49,676 nt of DNA from Erythrobacteraceae bacterium (lineage in GTDB: Bacteria; Pseudomonadota; Alphaproteobacteria; Sphingomonadales; Sphingomonadaceae): the NCBI GenBank assembly GCA_002706445.1, contig PALE01000035.1, positions 1 to 49,676 on the forward strand, read 5' to 3'. Both the position numbers and the translations under genes were made by a program. The number at the start of each line of letters is the position of its first letter. The first letter of the stretch is position 1. Under the pieces are notes generated by a model that saw only the letters and a program-made list of their open reading frames with translations, made no database searches and was not told where the DNA came from. Positions 17,170 to 25,508 of the stretch are shown here, one piece after another.

Positions 17170-17721
17170 TTATTCGTCCGAAGTTTCGGGAACCCGCAGG
17201 GCAGGCACGCTCACCGCTGCGTCTTCGGCATTGATGCCGGGGGCGGGCGCGGCGCTGATACTTTCGCGCCGCTGGGTGACGCGCCCTGCCCGCTCCACCG
17301 CGCGCACCAGCCGCGGATAGACCCCGCAGCGGCACAGGTTCTGGAGCGCGTCTTCGATCTCGGCACGCGTTGGCGCGGGGTTGCGCTGGAGCAGCGCCGC
17401 CCCCGCCATCACGATGCCCGGCGTGCAATAGCCGCACTGGATCGCCTGTTCGGCCACCATCGCCTGCTGCATCGGATGCGAGCGATCGCGCGAAAGCCCT
17501 TCGATCGTGGTGATGAAGCGCCCTTCGCATTCGCTAAGCGTGATGCGGCATGATCGCAGCGCGGTTCCGTCCACCAGCACCATGCAAGCACCTACGCAAT
17601 CGCCGCCGCCGCAGGACTTGGTGCCTGTAAGGTTCGCGGCCTCGCGCAGCGCGTAGACCAGCGGCATCTGGGGATCGAGGTCGAACTCGACCGGCCGATC
17701 ATTGACCGTCATGCGCGGCAT
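17170..17721 (-). CDS. (2Fe-2S) subunit of a xanthine-oxidase-family dehydrogenase, IorA-like
   Basis: The 183-residue protein has a plant-type ferredoxin domain with one cluster motif (SCGGGDCVGACMVLVDG, then SC about 13 residues later). It is followed by the helical second [2Fe-2S] domain (QCGYCTPGIVMAG and NLCRCGVYPRLVRAV), as in isoquinoline 1-oxidoreductase alpha subunits. It normally passes electrons for a molybdopterin subunit. Here neither flanking gene encodes one, so the partner must lie elsewhere or be missing. The tail beyond about residue 150 is Ala/Pro-rich. Its stop is three bases from that of the convergent receptor gene. Confidence 0.85.
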   Translation of the reverse strand: MPRMTVNDRPVEFDLDPQMPLVYALREAANLTGTKSCGGGDCVGACMVLVDGTALRSCRITLSECEGRFITTIEGLSRDRSHPMQQAMVAEQAIQCGYCTPGIVMAGAALLQRNPAPTRAEIEDALQNLCRCGVYPRLVRAVERAGRVTQRRESISAAPAPGINAEDAAVSVPALRVPETSDE

Positions 17722-17750
17722 ATTTGCCCCTTATTTACCGCTGGAGCCGC

Positions 17751-18524
17751 TTACGAACGCCAGCTGTCGTCGATCTTGTCGATGCGACGCTTCCACGCTT
17801 CGAAGTCGAAGATGCCCGCGCCGCCCTGATCGCCGACGATGTGAAGGTCGCGCTGATGCACCTCGATGACCTCTTCCGGAACGACTGTCGGTTCACCCTG
17901 AGAGAGCGTCGCGATCTGGATTTCGCAGGCGCGCTGGAGGGCCCACATCTTGACGAACATGCCCTGGATCGTGCTGTCCATGACCACCGGACCGTGATTG
18001 CGCAGCATCAGGATCGACTTGTTGCCAAGGTTCTGCACCAGCCGCTCGCCCTCTTCGGCGCGCACGGTGATCCCTTCGAAATCGTGATAGCCCAGCTGGT
18101 TCTGGAAATTGCAGGCGTAGAAACTGATCGGCAGCAGGCCGTCCTTGTGGCTGCAAACCGCCATCGTCGCAGTCGTATGGACGTGGCAAATCGCATTCGC
18201 CCGCCCGCCCAGATGCTTGTGGAAATAGCCGTGCTGGGTGAAGCCCGCCTTGTTCACCATGTAGGGCGAGCCGCCGACATTGTTGCCTTCGACATCGATC
18301 TTCACGAGGTTCGAGGCGGTGACTTCGTCATAGAGCAGGCCGAACGGGTTGATCAGGAAAGTGTCATTCTCACCGGGAACCGCGACCGAAATATGGTTGT
18401 AGATCGACTCGCCCCAGCCGAGATGATCGAAGATGCGATAGCAAGCCGCGAGATCGAGCCGCGTCTGCCATTCTTCCTTGCTGACTTTTCCTTCGAGGCT
18501 GTTGTCTTTGATCTGCGTCGCCAT
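17751..18524 (-). CDS. Class II aldolase/adducin family protein
   Basis: The 257-residue protein carries the class II aldolase fold: ACYRIFDHLGWGESIYNHISV near the N-terminus, the zinc-binding HVHTTATMAV at about 116-125, and a later LMLRNHGPVV containing a third metal histidine. Family members include fuculose- and rhamnulose-phosphate aldolases and adducin-like proteins without known activity. This one is of the adducin-like subtype, so the substrate is uncertain. It lies 29 bases upstream of the IorA-like gene in the same direction and could be co-transcribed with it. Confidence 0.87.
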   Translation of the reverse strand: MATQIKDNSLEGKVSKEEWQTRLDLAACYRIFDHLGWGESIYNHISVAVPGENDTFLINPFGLLYDEVTASNLVKIDVEGNNVGGSPYMVNKAGFTQHGYFHKHLGGRANAICHVHTTATMAVCSHKDGLLPISFYACNFQNQLGYHDFEGITVRAEEGERLVQNLGNKSILMLRNHGPVVMDSTIQGMFVKMWALQRACEIQIATLSQGEPTVVPEEVIEVHQRDLHIVGDQGGAGIFDFEAWKRRIDKIDDSWRS

Positions 18525-18637
18525 GCCGGGGTTCCTCTCTTGCGAATTGATTGCCCTCCCTATCGCACGCGAGCGAGGCTTTCTGCAAGGATTTCACTTT
18601 GCCACTGACCTGCCATGCGGCTAGGCGACGTGGCACA

Positions 18638-20023
18638 ATGAGCGAAGACGAGAACAGCCCGGAGCGCCCGAAGAACGCGCGACTGACACAGGGCAGCATT
18701 TCAGGGCATCTCGTCGGCCAGACCCTGCCAGCCATTATCGGCGTTGCGGCGCTGATGTCGATTGGGGTCGTCGATTCCTATTTCATCGGCCAGTTGGGCG
18801 CTGAATCGCTGGCCGCAATCTCTTTCATCTTTCCGGTTCTGACCGCACTGACATCGATTGGCGTCGGCGTGATGGTCGGGATCAATTCGGTCGTGGCCCG
18901 CGCGCTGGGCGAAGGCGATGAGGAACGCGCGGCGCGGCGGGCCAATTTCGGGATCGTGTTTGCGGTGCTGCTGGGTGTGGTGATGGGTATTGCCCTGTTC
19001 GCCCTGCAGCGGCCGCTCTTCACACTGATGAACGCGCCCGATCACCTGCTGCCGCTGATCGAAATCTATATGCAGCCCTTCGCTTTCGGTTTCCCGCTCA
19101 TGCTTGCGATCATGGGTTTCAACGGCGTGCTGCGCGGACAGGGCGAGGCGCGCAAGATATCCTTCGTCAACGTGTCCTATGCCGCCGCCAACTGGGTTCT
19201 CGATCCGCTGCTGATTACAGGAGCGTTCGGGTTCGAAGGGTTCGGGATTGCGGGCGCGGCCTATGCGAGCGTGCTCGGCTATCTGGTCGGAACGCTTATG
19301 TCGGCGTGGCTGATGCGATCAAGCGATATTCCGCTGAACCTGGGGCTGCTGCGGCAGTGCCACCTTGTCGATCCGGCTGCCGCCATCCTTAAAGTGGCCG
19401 GCCCCGCAGCGCTGTCCAATGCGATCAATCCGATCGGGCTTTCGATCCTCACCGCGCTGGTCGCGCTGGAGGGCGAAGCGGCAGTCGCAGGCTTTGGCGC
19501 AGCAGGCCGTTTGCAGGGCATTGCGATTGTCCCGCTGCTCGCCCTCTCGGGTTCCATTGGCGCAATTGTCGGCCAGAATTGGGGCGCGCGCTCCTATGAC
19601 CGCGCGCGACAGGCAGCGCTCTATGCCTTCGGTTTCTGCATCGTGTGGGGGCTCGCCATCGCGGTCGCAATGGTCGCAGGCGGTGAGTTCTTTGCCGATT
19701 TCTTCACCGAAGACCCCGAGGTGATCGCGCAGTTCGCACTCTATCTGCGGATCGCGGCGTGGGGGTATGCGGGCTTCGGCTTGCTGATTGTTGCCAACGG
19801 CATCCTCAACGCGGTGGACAAGGCGACCTTTGCATTGACCCAGAGCTTCGCACGCGTGGCCCTCGTGATGCTGCCCTTTGCATGGCTGCTGGTCGAAAGC
19901 TGGGGCAGTGAAGCGATCTACTCGGCCGAACTCGCCGCCAACGTGTTCGGCGGGCTTACCGGCGTGGCACTGATCTACTGGGTCCTGCATAAACGCGGGC
20001 CGGACAGCAAGACCCGCGACTGA
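18638..20023 (+). CDS. MATE family efflux transporter
   Basis: The 461-residue protein has twelve hydrophobic segments in two halves. MATE features include SIGVVDSYFIGQLG in helix 1-2, INSVVARALGEGDEERAARRANFG, and GSIGAIVGQNWGARSYDRARQAA in the second half, the conserved repeat of the first. It is likely an Na+- or H+-coupled exporter of cationic drugs or metabolites. I begin at the ATG at 18638 (MSEDENSPERPK) because the 29 upstream residues are Cys/His/Arg-rich and unlike a transporter N-terminus. It is divergent from the aldolase gene. Confidence 0.9.
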   Translation: MSEDENSPERPKNARLTQGSISGHLVGQTLPAIIGVAALMSIGVVDSYFIGQLGAESLAAISFIFPVLTALTSIGVGVMVGINSVVARALGEGDEERAARRANFGIVFAVLLGVVMGIALFALQRPLFTLMNAPDHLLPLIEIYMQPFAFGFPLMLAIMGFNGVLRGQGEARKISFVNVSYAAANWVLDPLLITGAFGFEGFGIAGAAYASVLGYLVGTLMSAWLMRSSDIPLNLGLLRQCHLVDPAAAILKVAGPAALSNAINPIGLSILTALVALEGEAAVAGFGAAGRLQGIAIVPLLALSGSIGAIVGQNWGARSYDRARQAALYAFGFCIVWGLAIAVAMVAGGEFFADFFTEDPEVIAQFALYLRIAAWGYAGFGLLIVANGILNAVDKATFALTQSFARVALVMLPFAWLLVESWGSEAIYSAELAANVFGGLTGVALIYWVLHKRGPDSKTRD

Positions 20024-20048
20024 CGCCGGACCGCGAGGTAGCGGTTCG

Positions 20049-20054
20049 TTAACC
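20049..20054 (+). promoter_or_regulatory. CtrA-like TTAACC half-site before cheA
   Basis: TTAACC occurs 46 bases before the cheA start, in a short intergenic region that must contain the operon promoter. CtrA of alphaproteobacteria recognises TTAA-N7-TTAA or TTAACC half-sites. The second half is not present at the right spacing, so this is only suggestive. Confidence 0.25.
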
Positions 20055-20100
20055 ATCACCGTCCATAGAGATAAGCGAGCTTAATAGGGGCACGCGCGTC

Positions 20101-22506
20101 ATGGATGACCTGCTGGCGGACTTCGTCGCAGAAACTCGGGAAATGCTGGAGGCCAGCGAAGGTGAGATCATCGCTTGGGAGGCCGATCCGGCTGACCGTG
20201 CGCGGCTCGACACCATCTTTCGCTTCGTCCACACCGTAAAGGGCAATTGCGGCTTTTTCGATTTTCCCAGGCTGGCAGAACTGAGCCACGCGGCAGAAGA
20301 CGCGCTGGCCGATTGCCGCGCCGACCGCCGCACACCCGACCGTGCTCTGGTGACCGCCGTACTCGCGATCATCGACCGGATCGTGGCAATGGTCGATGCA
20401 ATCGAGGCTGGCGAAGAATTTCCCGCAGGCGGTGACGAGGAGCTGATCGCTGCACTCGAACCCGGTGCCGAGGCCGCGACCGGCGATGCCACTCCCGTTC
20501 TCGAACCCCACGAACTTGACGATAGCGGCGCGCAACAACAGTCAAAGAAGCCAGAAGCTCCTGCTGCATTGCGCACGATCAGGCTGCCGGTAGATCTGCT
20601 CGACCGCGTGATGAGCGGTGTGTCGGACATGGTGCTGGCGCGCAACGACCTTGCCCACAGGCTGCGGCAGGCCGGAACCCAGCCGACCATTGACGGTCCG
20701 TTCGAGCGGCTTACCACCATTCTTTCCGATGTGCGCGACGCGATCACCCGCATGCGTATGCAGCGGATCGAAACGCTGTTCGGCGCGCTCCCGCGCCTCG
20801 CCCGCGATCTGTCGAACGAACTCGGCAAGCAGGTGATGATCGATCTCGAAGGCGGCGATGTCGAGCTCGACCGCGAGATGATCGAGATGATCCGCGATCC
20901 GCTGACCCACATCATCCGCAATGCGATCGATCACGGTATCGAAACTCCGTCGCAGCGTCTTGCGCAGGGCAAGCGCGAAATCGGTATCCTGTCGATTGCT
21001 GCGCGCCAATCGGGCAATACGATCTCGATCGTGGTCAGTGACGACGGCAACGGCCTCGACGAAGACAGGATTGCCGCCAAGGCGGTTGCAACCGGCCTCA
21101 TCACCTCCGCCCAGCGTGCGAAAATGAGCCGCGATGCGATCCTGCAACTGATCTTCCAACCCGGATTTTCGACCGCCGAGCAGGTCAGCAATATCTCCGG
21201 CCGCGGTGTCGGGCTCGACGTTGTGCGCGACAATCTGGCAAAGGTCGGTGGATCGATCAAGGTGACCTCGACGCCCGGTGTGGGCACCATGTTCACGCTG
21301 CAAATCCCGCTCACGCTCAGCATTATCGCCGGGCTGACGGTCGACGTCGGTGACCAGCGTTTTGCGATCCCGCAAAGCTATGTCGAAGAAATCGTCCACG
21401 CCTCGTCCAAATCGCTCGATTTCGCGCGTGTCGGTGAAAGTGCCTTGGTGACATTCCGTGGCAATCGCATCCCCGCAATCAGGCTTGCCCGCGTGCTCGG
21501 CTTGCCCGACGACACCGTGCCTGATGGCGAGCATACGAAGGTCGTGCTGCGGCTTGCGAGCGGCGATATCTTCGCGCTCGGCGTCGACAATATCCATTCG
21601 CATGGCGATCTGGTGGTGAAACCGCTTGCGCCTGCGATCATGCGCTCGGGCACCTATGCAGGATCGACCCTGCTGGACGACGGCCAGCCGGTCTTGCTGC
21701 TCGACGTCACCAATATTGCCGCGCAGTTCAACCTTGTTTCCGATGCGCGCAGCCGCGTGCACCTCGACGATGAGAACGAGGCGCAGGACACGGTCAAAAA
21801 GGCCGCGCGCGCCATGCTGTTCACCGATTTCAATGGCCGTCGCTGCGGTGTGCGGCTGGAATTGGTACAGCGGATCGAAACCGCTCCCGTCTCCGCCATC
21901 GACACCTCGGGCAGTGCGCCGCGTGCTGTCATCAATGGTGTGATCCTGCCATTGATCGGTCTGCCCGATGGGCCGTTCCCGGCTGAAAAGGTCCGCCTCC
22001 TGCGGCTCACCGACGGGACCACCCAATTGCTTCACGCAGTGCGCGAGGTCGATGATGCGATGGAGCTGACCGATACGCTCAAACGCGTTCCCGACGATCC
22101 CATGGTCGAAGCCGTCACTCTGGTCGACGGTCAGACCGTCACGCTGCTCGACGGACACGAATTGTTCGCCCGCTTCGGTGAAGCGCCCGAGCATGCTGAA
22201 AAACCGCTTTGCCGCCTGCCTGCAAATGATTGGGCGCAGACCATTCTTGCGCCCCTGGTGATGCAGGCCGGCTACGAGATTGCAAGCGGCGAGGACGGCA
22301 ATGAAGACGTCGCGATCTGGTTCGACGACGAGTTCGAAGCCGCCGTGGCGCTCGACTTTGATTTTAAATCGCCGGTCATACGCCTGAGCGATGTCCCCGA
22401 AGGGAACGACAGCGCGGACACGGTCTACCGCTATGACCGCGACGGGCTGATCGCAGCGCTGCGCCGCGCCCGTCCTGCAACTCTCAAGGCCGGAGCCGCC
22501 CGATGA
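20101..22506 (+). CDS. cheA: Chemotaxis histidine kinase CheA with degenerate C-terminal receiver-like region
   Basis: The 801-residue kinase has an N-terminal Hpt domain with phospho-acceptor H44 (FRFVHTVKGN), no obvious CheY-binding P2 domain, and a dimerisation helix pair (about 160-230). The GHKL ATPase shows the N-box IIRNAIDHGIE near 270, SDDGNGLDED near 313 and GRGVGLDVV near 367. A CheW-like domain follows (about 405-545). After about 560 there is a second CheW-like stretch and a tail that resembles a receiver fold without an acceptor aspartate. It should phosphorylate CheY and CheB. It is the first gene of a seven-gene co-directional operon. Confidence 0.93.
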   Translation: MDDLLADFVAETREMLEASEGEIIAWEADPADRARLDTIFRFVHTVKGNCGFFDFPRLAELSHAAEDALADCRADRRTPDRALVTAVLAIIDRIVAMVDAIEAGEEFPAGGDEELIAALEPGAEAATGDATPVLEPHELDDSGAQQQSKKPEAPAALRTIRLPVDLLDRVMSGVSDMVLARNDLAHRLRQAGTQPTIDGPFERLTTILSDVRDAITRMRMQRIETLFGALPRLARDLSNELGKQVMIDLEGGDVELDREMIEMIRDPLTHIIRNAIDHGIETPSQRLAQGKREIGILSIAARQSGNTISIVVSDDGNGLDEDRIAAKAVATGLITSAQRAKMSRDAILQLIFQPGFSTAEQVSNISGRGVGLDVVRDNLAKVGGSIKVTSTPGVGTMFTLQIPLTLSIIAGLTVDVGDQRFAIPQSYVEEIVHASSKSLDFARVGESALVTFRGNRIPAIRLARVLGLPDDTVPDGEHTKVVLRLASGDIFALGVDNIHSHGDLVVKPLAPAIMRSGTYAGSTLLDDGQPVLLLDVTNIAAQFNLVSDARSRVHLDDENEAQDTVKKAARAMLFTDFNGRRCGVRLELVQRIETAPVSAIDTSGSAPRAVINGVILPLIGLPDGPFPAEKVRLLRLTDGTTQLLHAVREVDDAMELTDTLKRVPDDPMVEAVTLVDGQTVTLLDGHELFARFGEAPEHAEKPLCRLPANDWAQTILAPLVMQAGYEIASGEDGNEDVAIWFDDEFEAAVALDFDFKSPVIRLSDVPEGNDSADTVYRYDRDGLIAALRRARPATLKAGAAR

Positions 22507-22946
22507 TGAAAGACCTTCTCCTCATCGCCCAGATTGCCGGTCGCCGCTGCGCCTTTCCGGCTGAGGAAGTGCAGTCCGCGATCGAGATCAGCACGATTAC
22601 CCCGGTGCCGGGCGCTCCCGATTACATCTCCGGGATTACTGCAATGCGCAGCCAGACTTTGACCGTGATCGATTGCCGCCGCGCGCTCGGCTTCGATCCC
22701 GACCAATGGGCGCTGGATCACCGCGCAATTGTCGTCGCGGTGGACGGATACTCCTACGCCCTGCGCATTGATGCGATCGAAGACATTACCGGCGGCGTTG
22801 CCGAGCCCGAAACCATTCCCGGCGGCTTTGGCCCCGAATGGTCGCGTGTGGCAACAGGCCTTGTCGAAACCCGCACCGGTCCTGCCCTGCTGATCGACCT
22901 TGCCGCCCTGATAGCCGACCCCGATGCCCTCGGGGCCGCGGCTTAA
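22503..22946 (+). CDS. cheW: CheW coupling protein
   Basis: This 147-residue protein is a single CheW-like SH3 domain (LLIAQIAGRRCAFPAEEVQSAIE, then PDYISGITAMRSQTLTVIDCRRALG). It bridges the transducer and CheA in the signalling array. The start overlaps the cheA stop in ATGA, so the two are translationally coupled. Two adjacent ATGs are possible; the first gives the overlap. Confidence 0.92.
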   Translation: MMKDLLLIAQIAGRRCAFPAEEVQSAIEISTITPVPGAPDYISGITAMRSQTLTVIDCRRALGFDPDQWALDHRAIVVAVDGYSYALRIDAIEDITGGVAEPETIPGGFGPEWSRVATGLVETRTGPALLIDLAALIADPDALGAAA

Positions 22947-23001
22947 TCCTATACTTACCTTCTGTGCCTAACTCTACCGTGTGCAGAACCAAGGAAATCG
23001 C

Positions 23002-23367
23002 ATGAAGAGCTGTCTAGTCGTCGATGATTCCAGAGTGATCCGTAAGGTTTCGAGGCATATCCTCGAGACCCTCGGTTTTGCTGTCGAGGAAGCCGAGAAC
23101 GGCCAGTTGGGGCTGGAAGCTTGCGAGGCCAAGATGCCCGATGTGGTCCTGCTCGATTGGAACATGCCGGTCATGACGGGCATCGAATTCATCACGCAGC
23201 TGCGCAAGCGCCCCGGTGGCGACAAGCCCAAGGTCGTGTTCTGCACCACCGAAAACGACGTTGCGCACATCCGCGAAGCGATCAGCGCTGGCGCAGACGA
23301 ATATGTGATGAAGCCCTTCGATCACGAAACGCTCCAGATCAAACTGCAGCTGGTCGGCTTTGCATGA
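23002..23367 (+). CDS. cheY: CheY single-domain response regulator
   Basis: The 121-residue receiver contains the acidic pair D8-D9 (VVDDS), phospho-acceptor D52 (LLDWNMPVMTG), a Thr in the CTTEND loop and K104 (YVMKPF). There is no output domain, so signalling is through protein binding. Start chosen at 23002 (MKSCLVVDD); an earlier in-frame ATG (22981) would add seven polar residues. Its stop overlaps the cheB start. Without flagellar genes nearby the target may be something other than the motor. Confidence 0.92.
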   Translation: MKSCLVVDDSRVIRKVSRHILETLGFAVEEAENGQLGLEACEAKMPDVVLLDWNMPVMTGIEFITQLRKRPGGDKPKVVFCTTENDVAHIREAISAGADEYVMKPFDHETLQIKLQLVGFA

Positions 23368-24515
23368 GCCCTCCGGCTTCCTCTGCCTCGCGGCTGATGC
23401 GTATGCCGCAGTCACTGCCGGACGAGGCGCCGAAGTCCGGCGGTGGGAAAACTGGTGCCATCCGCGTTATGCTGGTGGACGATTCGCTGACTGTGCGCAC
23501 AATTTTCCGCCGCATGGTGGAGAGCGATGGCGCAATGGAAGTTGCTGCCACCGCATCCAGCGCCGAACGCGCAATCTCGCAGCTCAAAACCATGCCGGTC
23601 GATGTGATACTGCTCGATCTCGAAATGCCGGGAATGGGCGGCCTCGAAGCTCTGCCTTCGATCCTCGCGACCGCACCTGACGCTCAGGTTCTTGTGGTTT
23701 CCTCGCTCACCGAAGACGGGGCCGAAGCCACGGTGGCCGCGCTTTCGCAAGGCGCGGCAGACACCATGCTCAAGCCGCGCCCCGGTGGCTTCAACGAAGA
23801 TTATCGCAGCCAGTTGCTCGGCAAGATCCGCGCGCTCGGCAGCGATGCGGATCAGGCCGAAACTGCCGCACCGCAGGCTTCTGCACCCACGCAGCAGCGC
23901 CGTTCGCCGCAGCCTGAAGTGGTTGCCATCGGAGCCTCGACGGGCGGAATTCACGCGCTCAACCTGATGCTGCGCACGCTGACCGCCGATTTCGATTTGC
24001 CGATCCTGATCACCCAACACCTGCCCGCATCCTTCATTCCGGTGTTCGCACGCCAGATCGAAGTCGCGAGCGGCCGCACGACCGTGATCGCCGAAGACGG
24101 AACCGAAATCCGGCGCGGCGAGATTGCGATTGCAACCGGCCACGGCCACATGATCCTGCGCCGCATTGGCGAACGGCTGGTGGTAAGAAATTCAAGCGAA
24201 CCGGCGGGCAGCGGATGCTTGCCTTCGGTCGATCCGATGCTCACCAGCGCCGCAAACGCCTGCGAGGGGCGCGTGCTGGCAATCATTCTGTCGGGCATGG
24301 GCCGCGACGGCTTTGTCGGCGCGCAACAACTGGTCGAAGCCGGTGGAACGGTCTGGGCGCAGAACCCCGAAACCAGCGCGGTCTGGGGAATGCCGGGTGC
24401 GGTGGCCAAGGCTGGCCTCACCAGCCACGTCGCATCGCCCGAAGCGCTCGGAGCGAAACTCATGTCGCTTTACGCGCGCGGGGCGAGCGCCGAGACAGCA
24501 AGGGCGGCCACCTGA
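23364..24515 (+). CDS. cheB: CheB chemotaxis protein-glutamate methylesterase
   Basis: The 383-residue protein joins a receiver (about 35-150; VDDSLTVRTIF, acceptor Asp in VILLDLEMPG, and MLKPRPGG) to a methylesterase domain. The catalytic triad is visible: Ser in GASTGG (about 192), His in TQHLPASF (about 218) and Asp in SGMGRDG (about 312). It removes methyl groups from, and may deamidate, transducer glutamates. The ATG lies in an ATGA overlap with the cheY stop; in-frame sequence further upstream is the cheY gene read in another frame, so it is excluded. Confidence 0.94.
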   Translation: MSPPASSASRLMRMPQSLPDEAPKSGGGKTGAIRVMLVDDSLTVRTIFRRMVESDGAMEVAATASSAERAISQLKTMPVDVILLDLEMPGMGGLEALPSILATAPDAQVLVVSSLTEDGAEATVAALSQGAADTMLKPRPGGFNEDYRSQLLGKIRALGSDADQAETAAPQASAPTQQRRSPQPEVVAIGASTGGIHALNLMLRTLTADFDLPILITQHLPASFIPVFARQIEVASGRTTVIAEDGTEIRRGEIAIATGHGHMILRRIGERLVVRNSSEPAGSGCLPSVDPMLTSAANACEGRVLAIILSGMGRDGFVGAQQLVEAGGTVWAQNPETSAVWGMPGAVAKAGLTSHVASPEALGAKLMSLYARGASAETARAAT

Positions 24516-24520
24516 GTTCG

Positions 24521-25384
24521 ATGGAAGTTAGTCAGGCCTCTTACCAGATCATCGCCGACCTTCTGGCGGCGCGCACTGGACAACACCTGACCGAAAGCCG
24601 CCGCTGGCGGATCGGGACGGCGCTTGCCGGCGTATTTCGCCACCACGGCATCAGCAATGTCGATCAGCTGGTCTGTCTTCTGGATCTTCCGCGCAGGCGC
24701 ACCACGGATAACGATCTGGCTACCGAGGTGGTCGAGGCACTGCTCAACAACGAAACCTATTTCTTCCGCGACAAGCCGACTTTCGATCAGGTGCCGGAAG
24801 ACGTCCTGCCCGAGCTTGCGAAACGCCGTGCGCACACGCGCCGCATTTCGATCTGGTGTGCAGGCTGTTCGACCGGGCAGGAAGTGCACAGCCTTGCGAT
24901 GCTGTTCGAAGACCAGAAAGAACGCTGGGCCGGTTGGACCATCGACATTCTGGGAACCGATGTCTCGCACCGTGCGATCCGGTCGGCGCGAACCGGGCTC
25001 TACAGCCAATTCGAAGTCCAGCGCGGTCTGGGCGTTGCCCAGATGCTGCGGCATTTCGAAGAGACGCCGGGAGGATGGCAGATCCTCGATCACGTGCGCC
25101 AGATTACCCGGTTTCAGCAGCACAACGTGCTCACCGAACCCCCTGCCCGCGGACGGTTCGACCTGATTCTGTGCCGTAACGTGTTGCTTTATTTCGATCA
25201 CGATACCCGCGCAGCCGCGTTCCAACGACTAGCCAGCGCACTTGCGCCCGACGGCTATCTAATGCTCGGCGCGGGCGAAACCGTGGTCGGTCAGACCCGC
25301 TCTTTCGTGCCCTCGGCCAAGCGGCTCAGCATTTACGAAATGCAAAGCGAGCCCGCCCGCGCATCCGAATTTTCTGCAGGGTAG
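24521..25384 (+). CDS. cheR: CheR protein-glutamate methyltransferase
   Basis: The 287-residue protein has the CheR N-terminal helical domain (SYQIIADLLAARTGQHLT) followed by an SAM-dependent methyltransferase domain. The latter shows NNETYFFRD, the SAM loop ISIWCAGCSTGQEVHSLAM, DILGTDVSHRAIRSAR and RFDLILCRNVLLYFD. It methylates transducer glutamates, opposing CheB. The ATG at 24521 lies five bases after the cheB stop. Confidence 0.94.
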   Translation: MEVSQASYQIIADLLAARTGQHLTESRRWRIGTALAGVFRHHGISNVDQLVCLLDLPRRRTTDNDLATEVVEALLNNETYFFRDKPTFDQVPEDVLPELAKRRAHTRRISIWCAGCSTGQEVHSLAMLFEDQKERWAGWTIDILGTDVSHRAIRSARTGLYSQFEVQRGLGVAQMLRHFEETPGGWQILDHVRQITRFQQHNVLTEPPARGRFDLILCRNVLLYFDHDTRAAAFQRLASALAPDGYLMLGAGETVVGQTRSFVPSAKRLSIYEMQSEPARASEFSAG

Positions 25385-25387
25385 GCA

Positions 25388-25393
25388 TTAACC
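25388..25393 (+). promoter_or_regulatory. Second TTAACC half-site, before the GGDEF-EAL gene
   Basis: TTAACC follows the cheR stop and lies about 115 bases before the likely start of the GGDEF-EAL gene. It repeats the half-site found before cheA. The gap (25385-25508) is the largest within the chemosensory cluster and could hold an internal promoter. The partner half-site is absent. Confidence 0.22.
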
Positions 25394-25508
25394 GACATTT
25401 GGCGGGGTATCCCGAGCCGTCCCTCGGCGATTTTACCCTTCATTAGCCATTGCTCTTTAGAAACCACCCCAAAGTAGAATGCACAATGGTGCAAACAGGG
25501 GAAATTCT

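Noticed and set aside
20542..22194. 550-codon open frame opposite cheA
   Set aside because: Same type of shadow: rich in Asp, His, Arg and Gln, no motif, and fully antisense to the CheA kinase.
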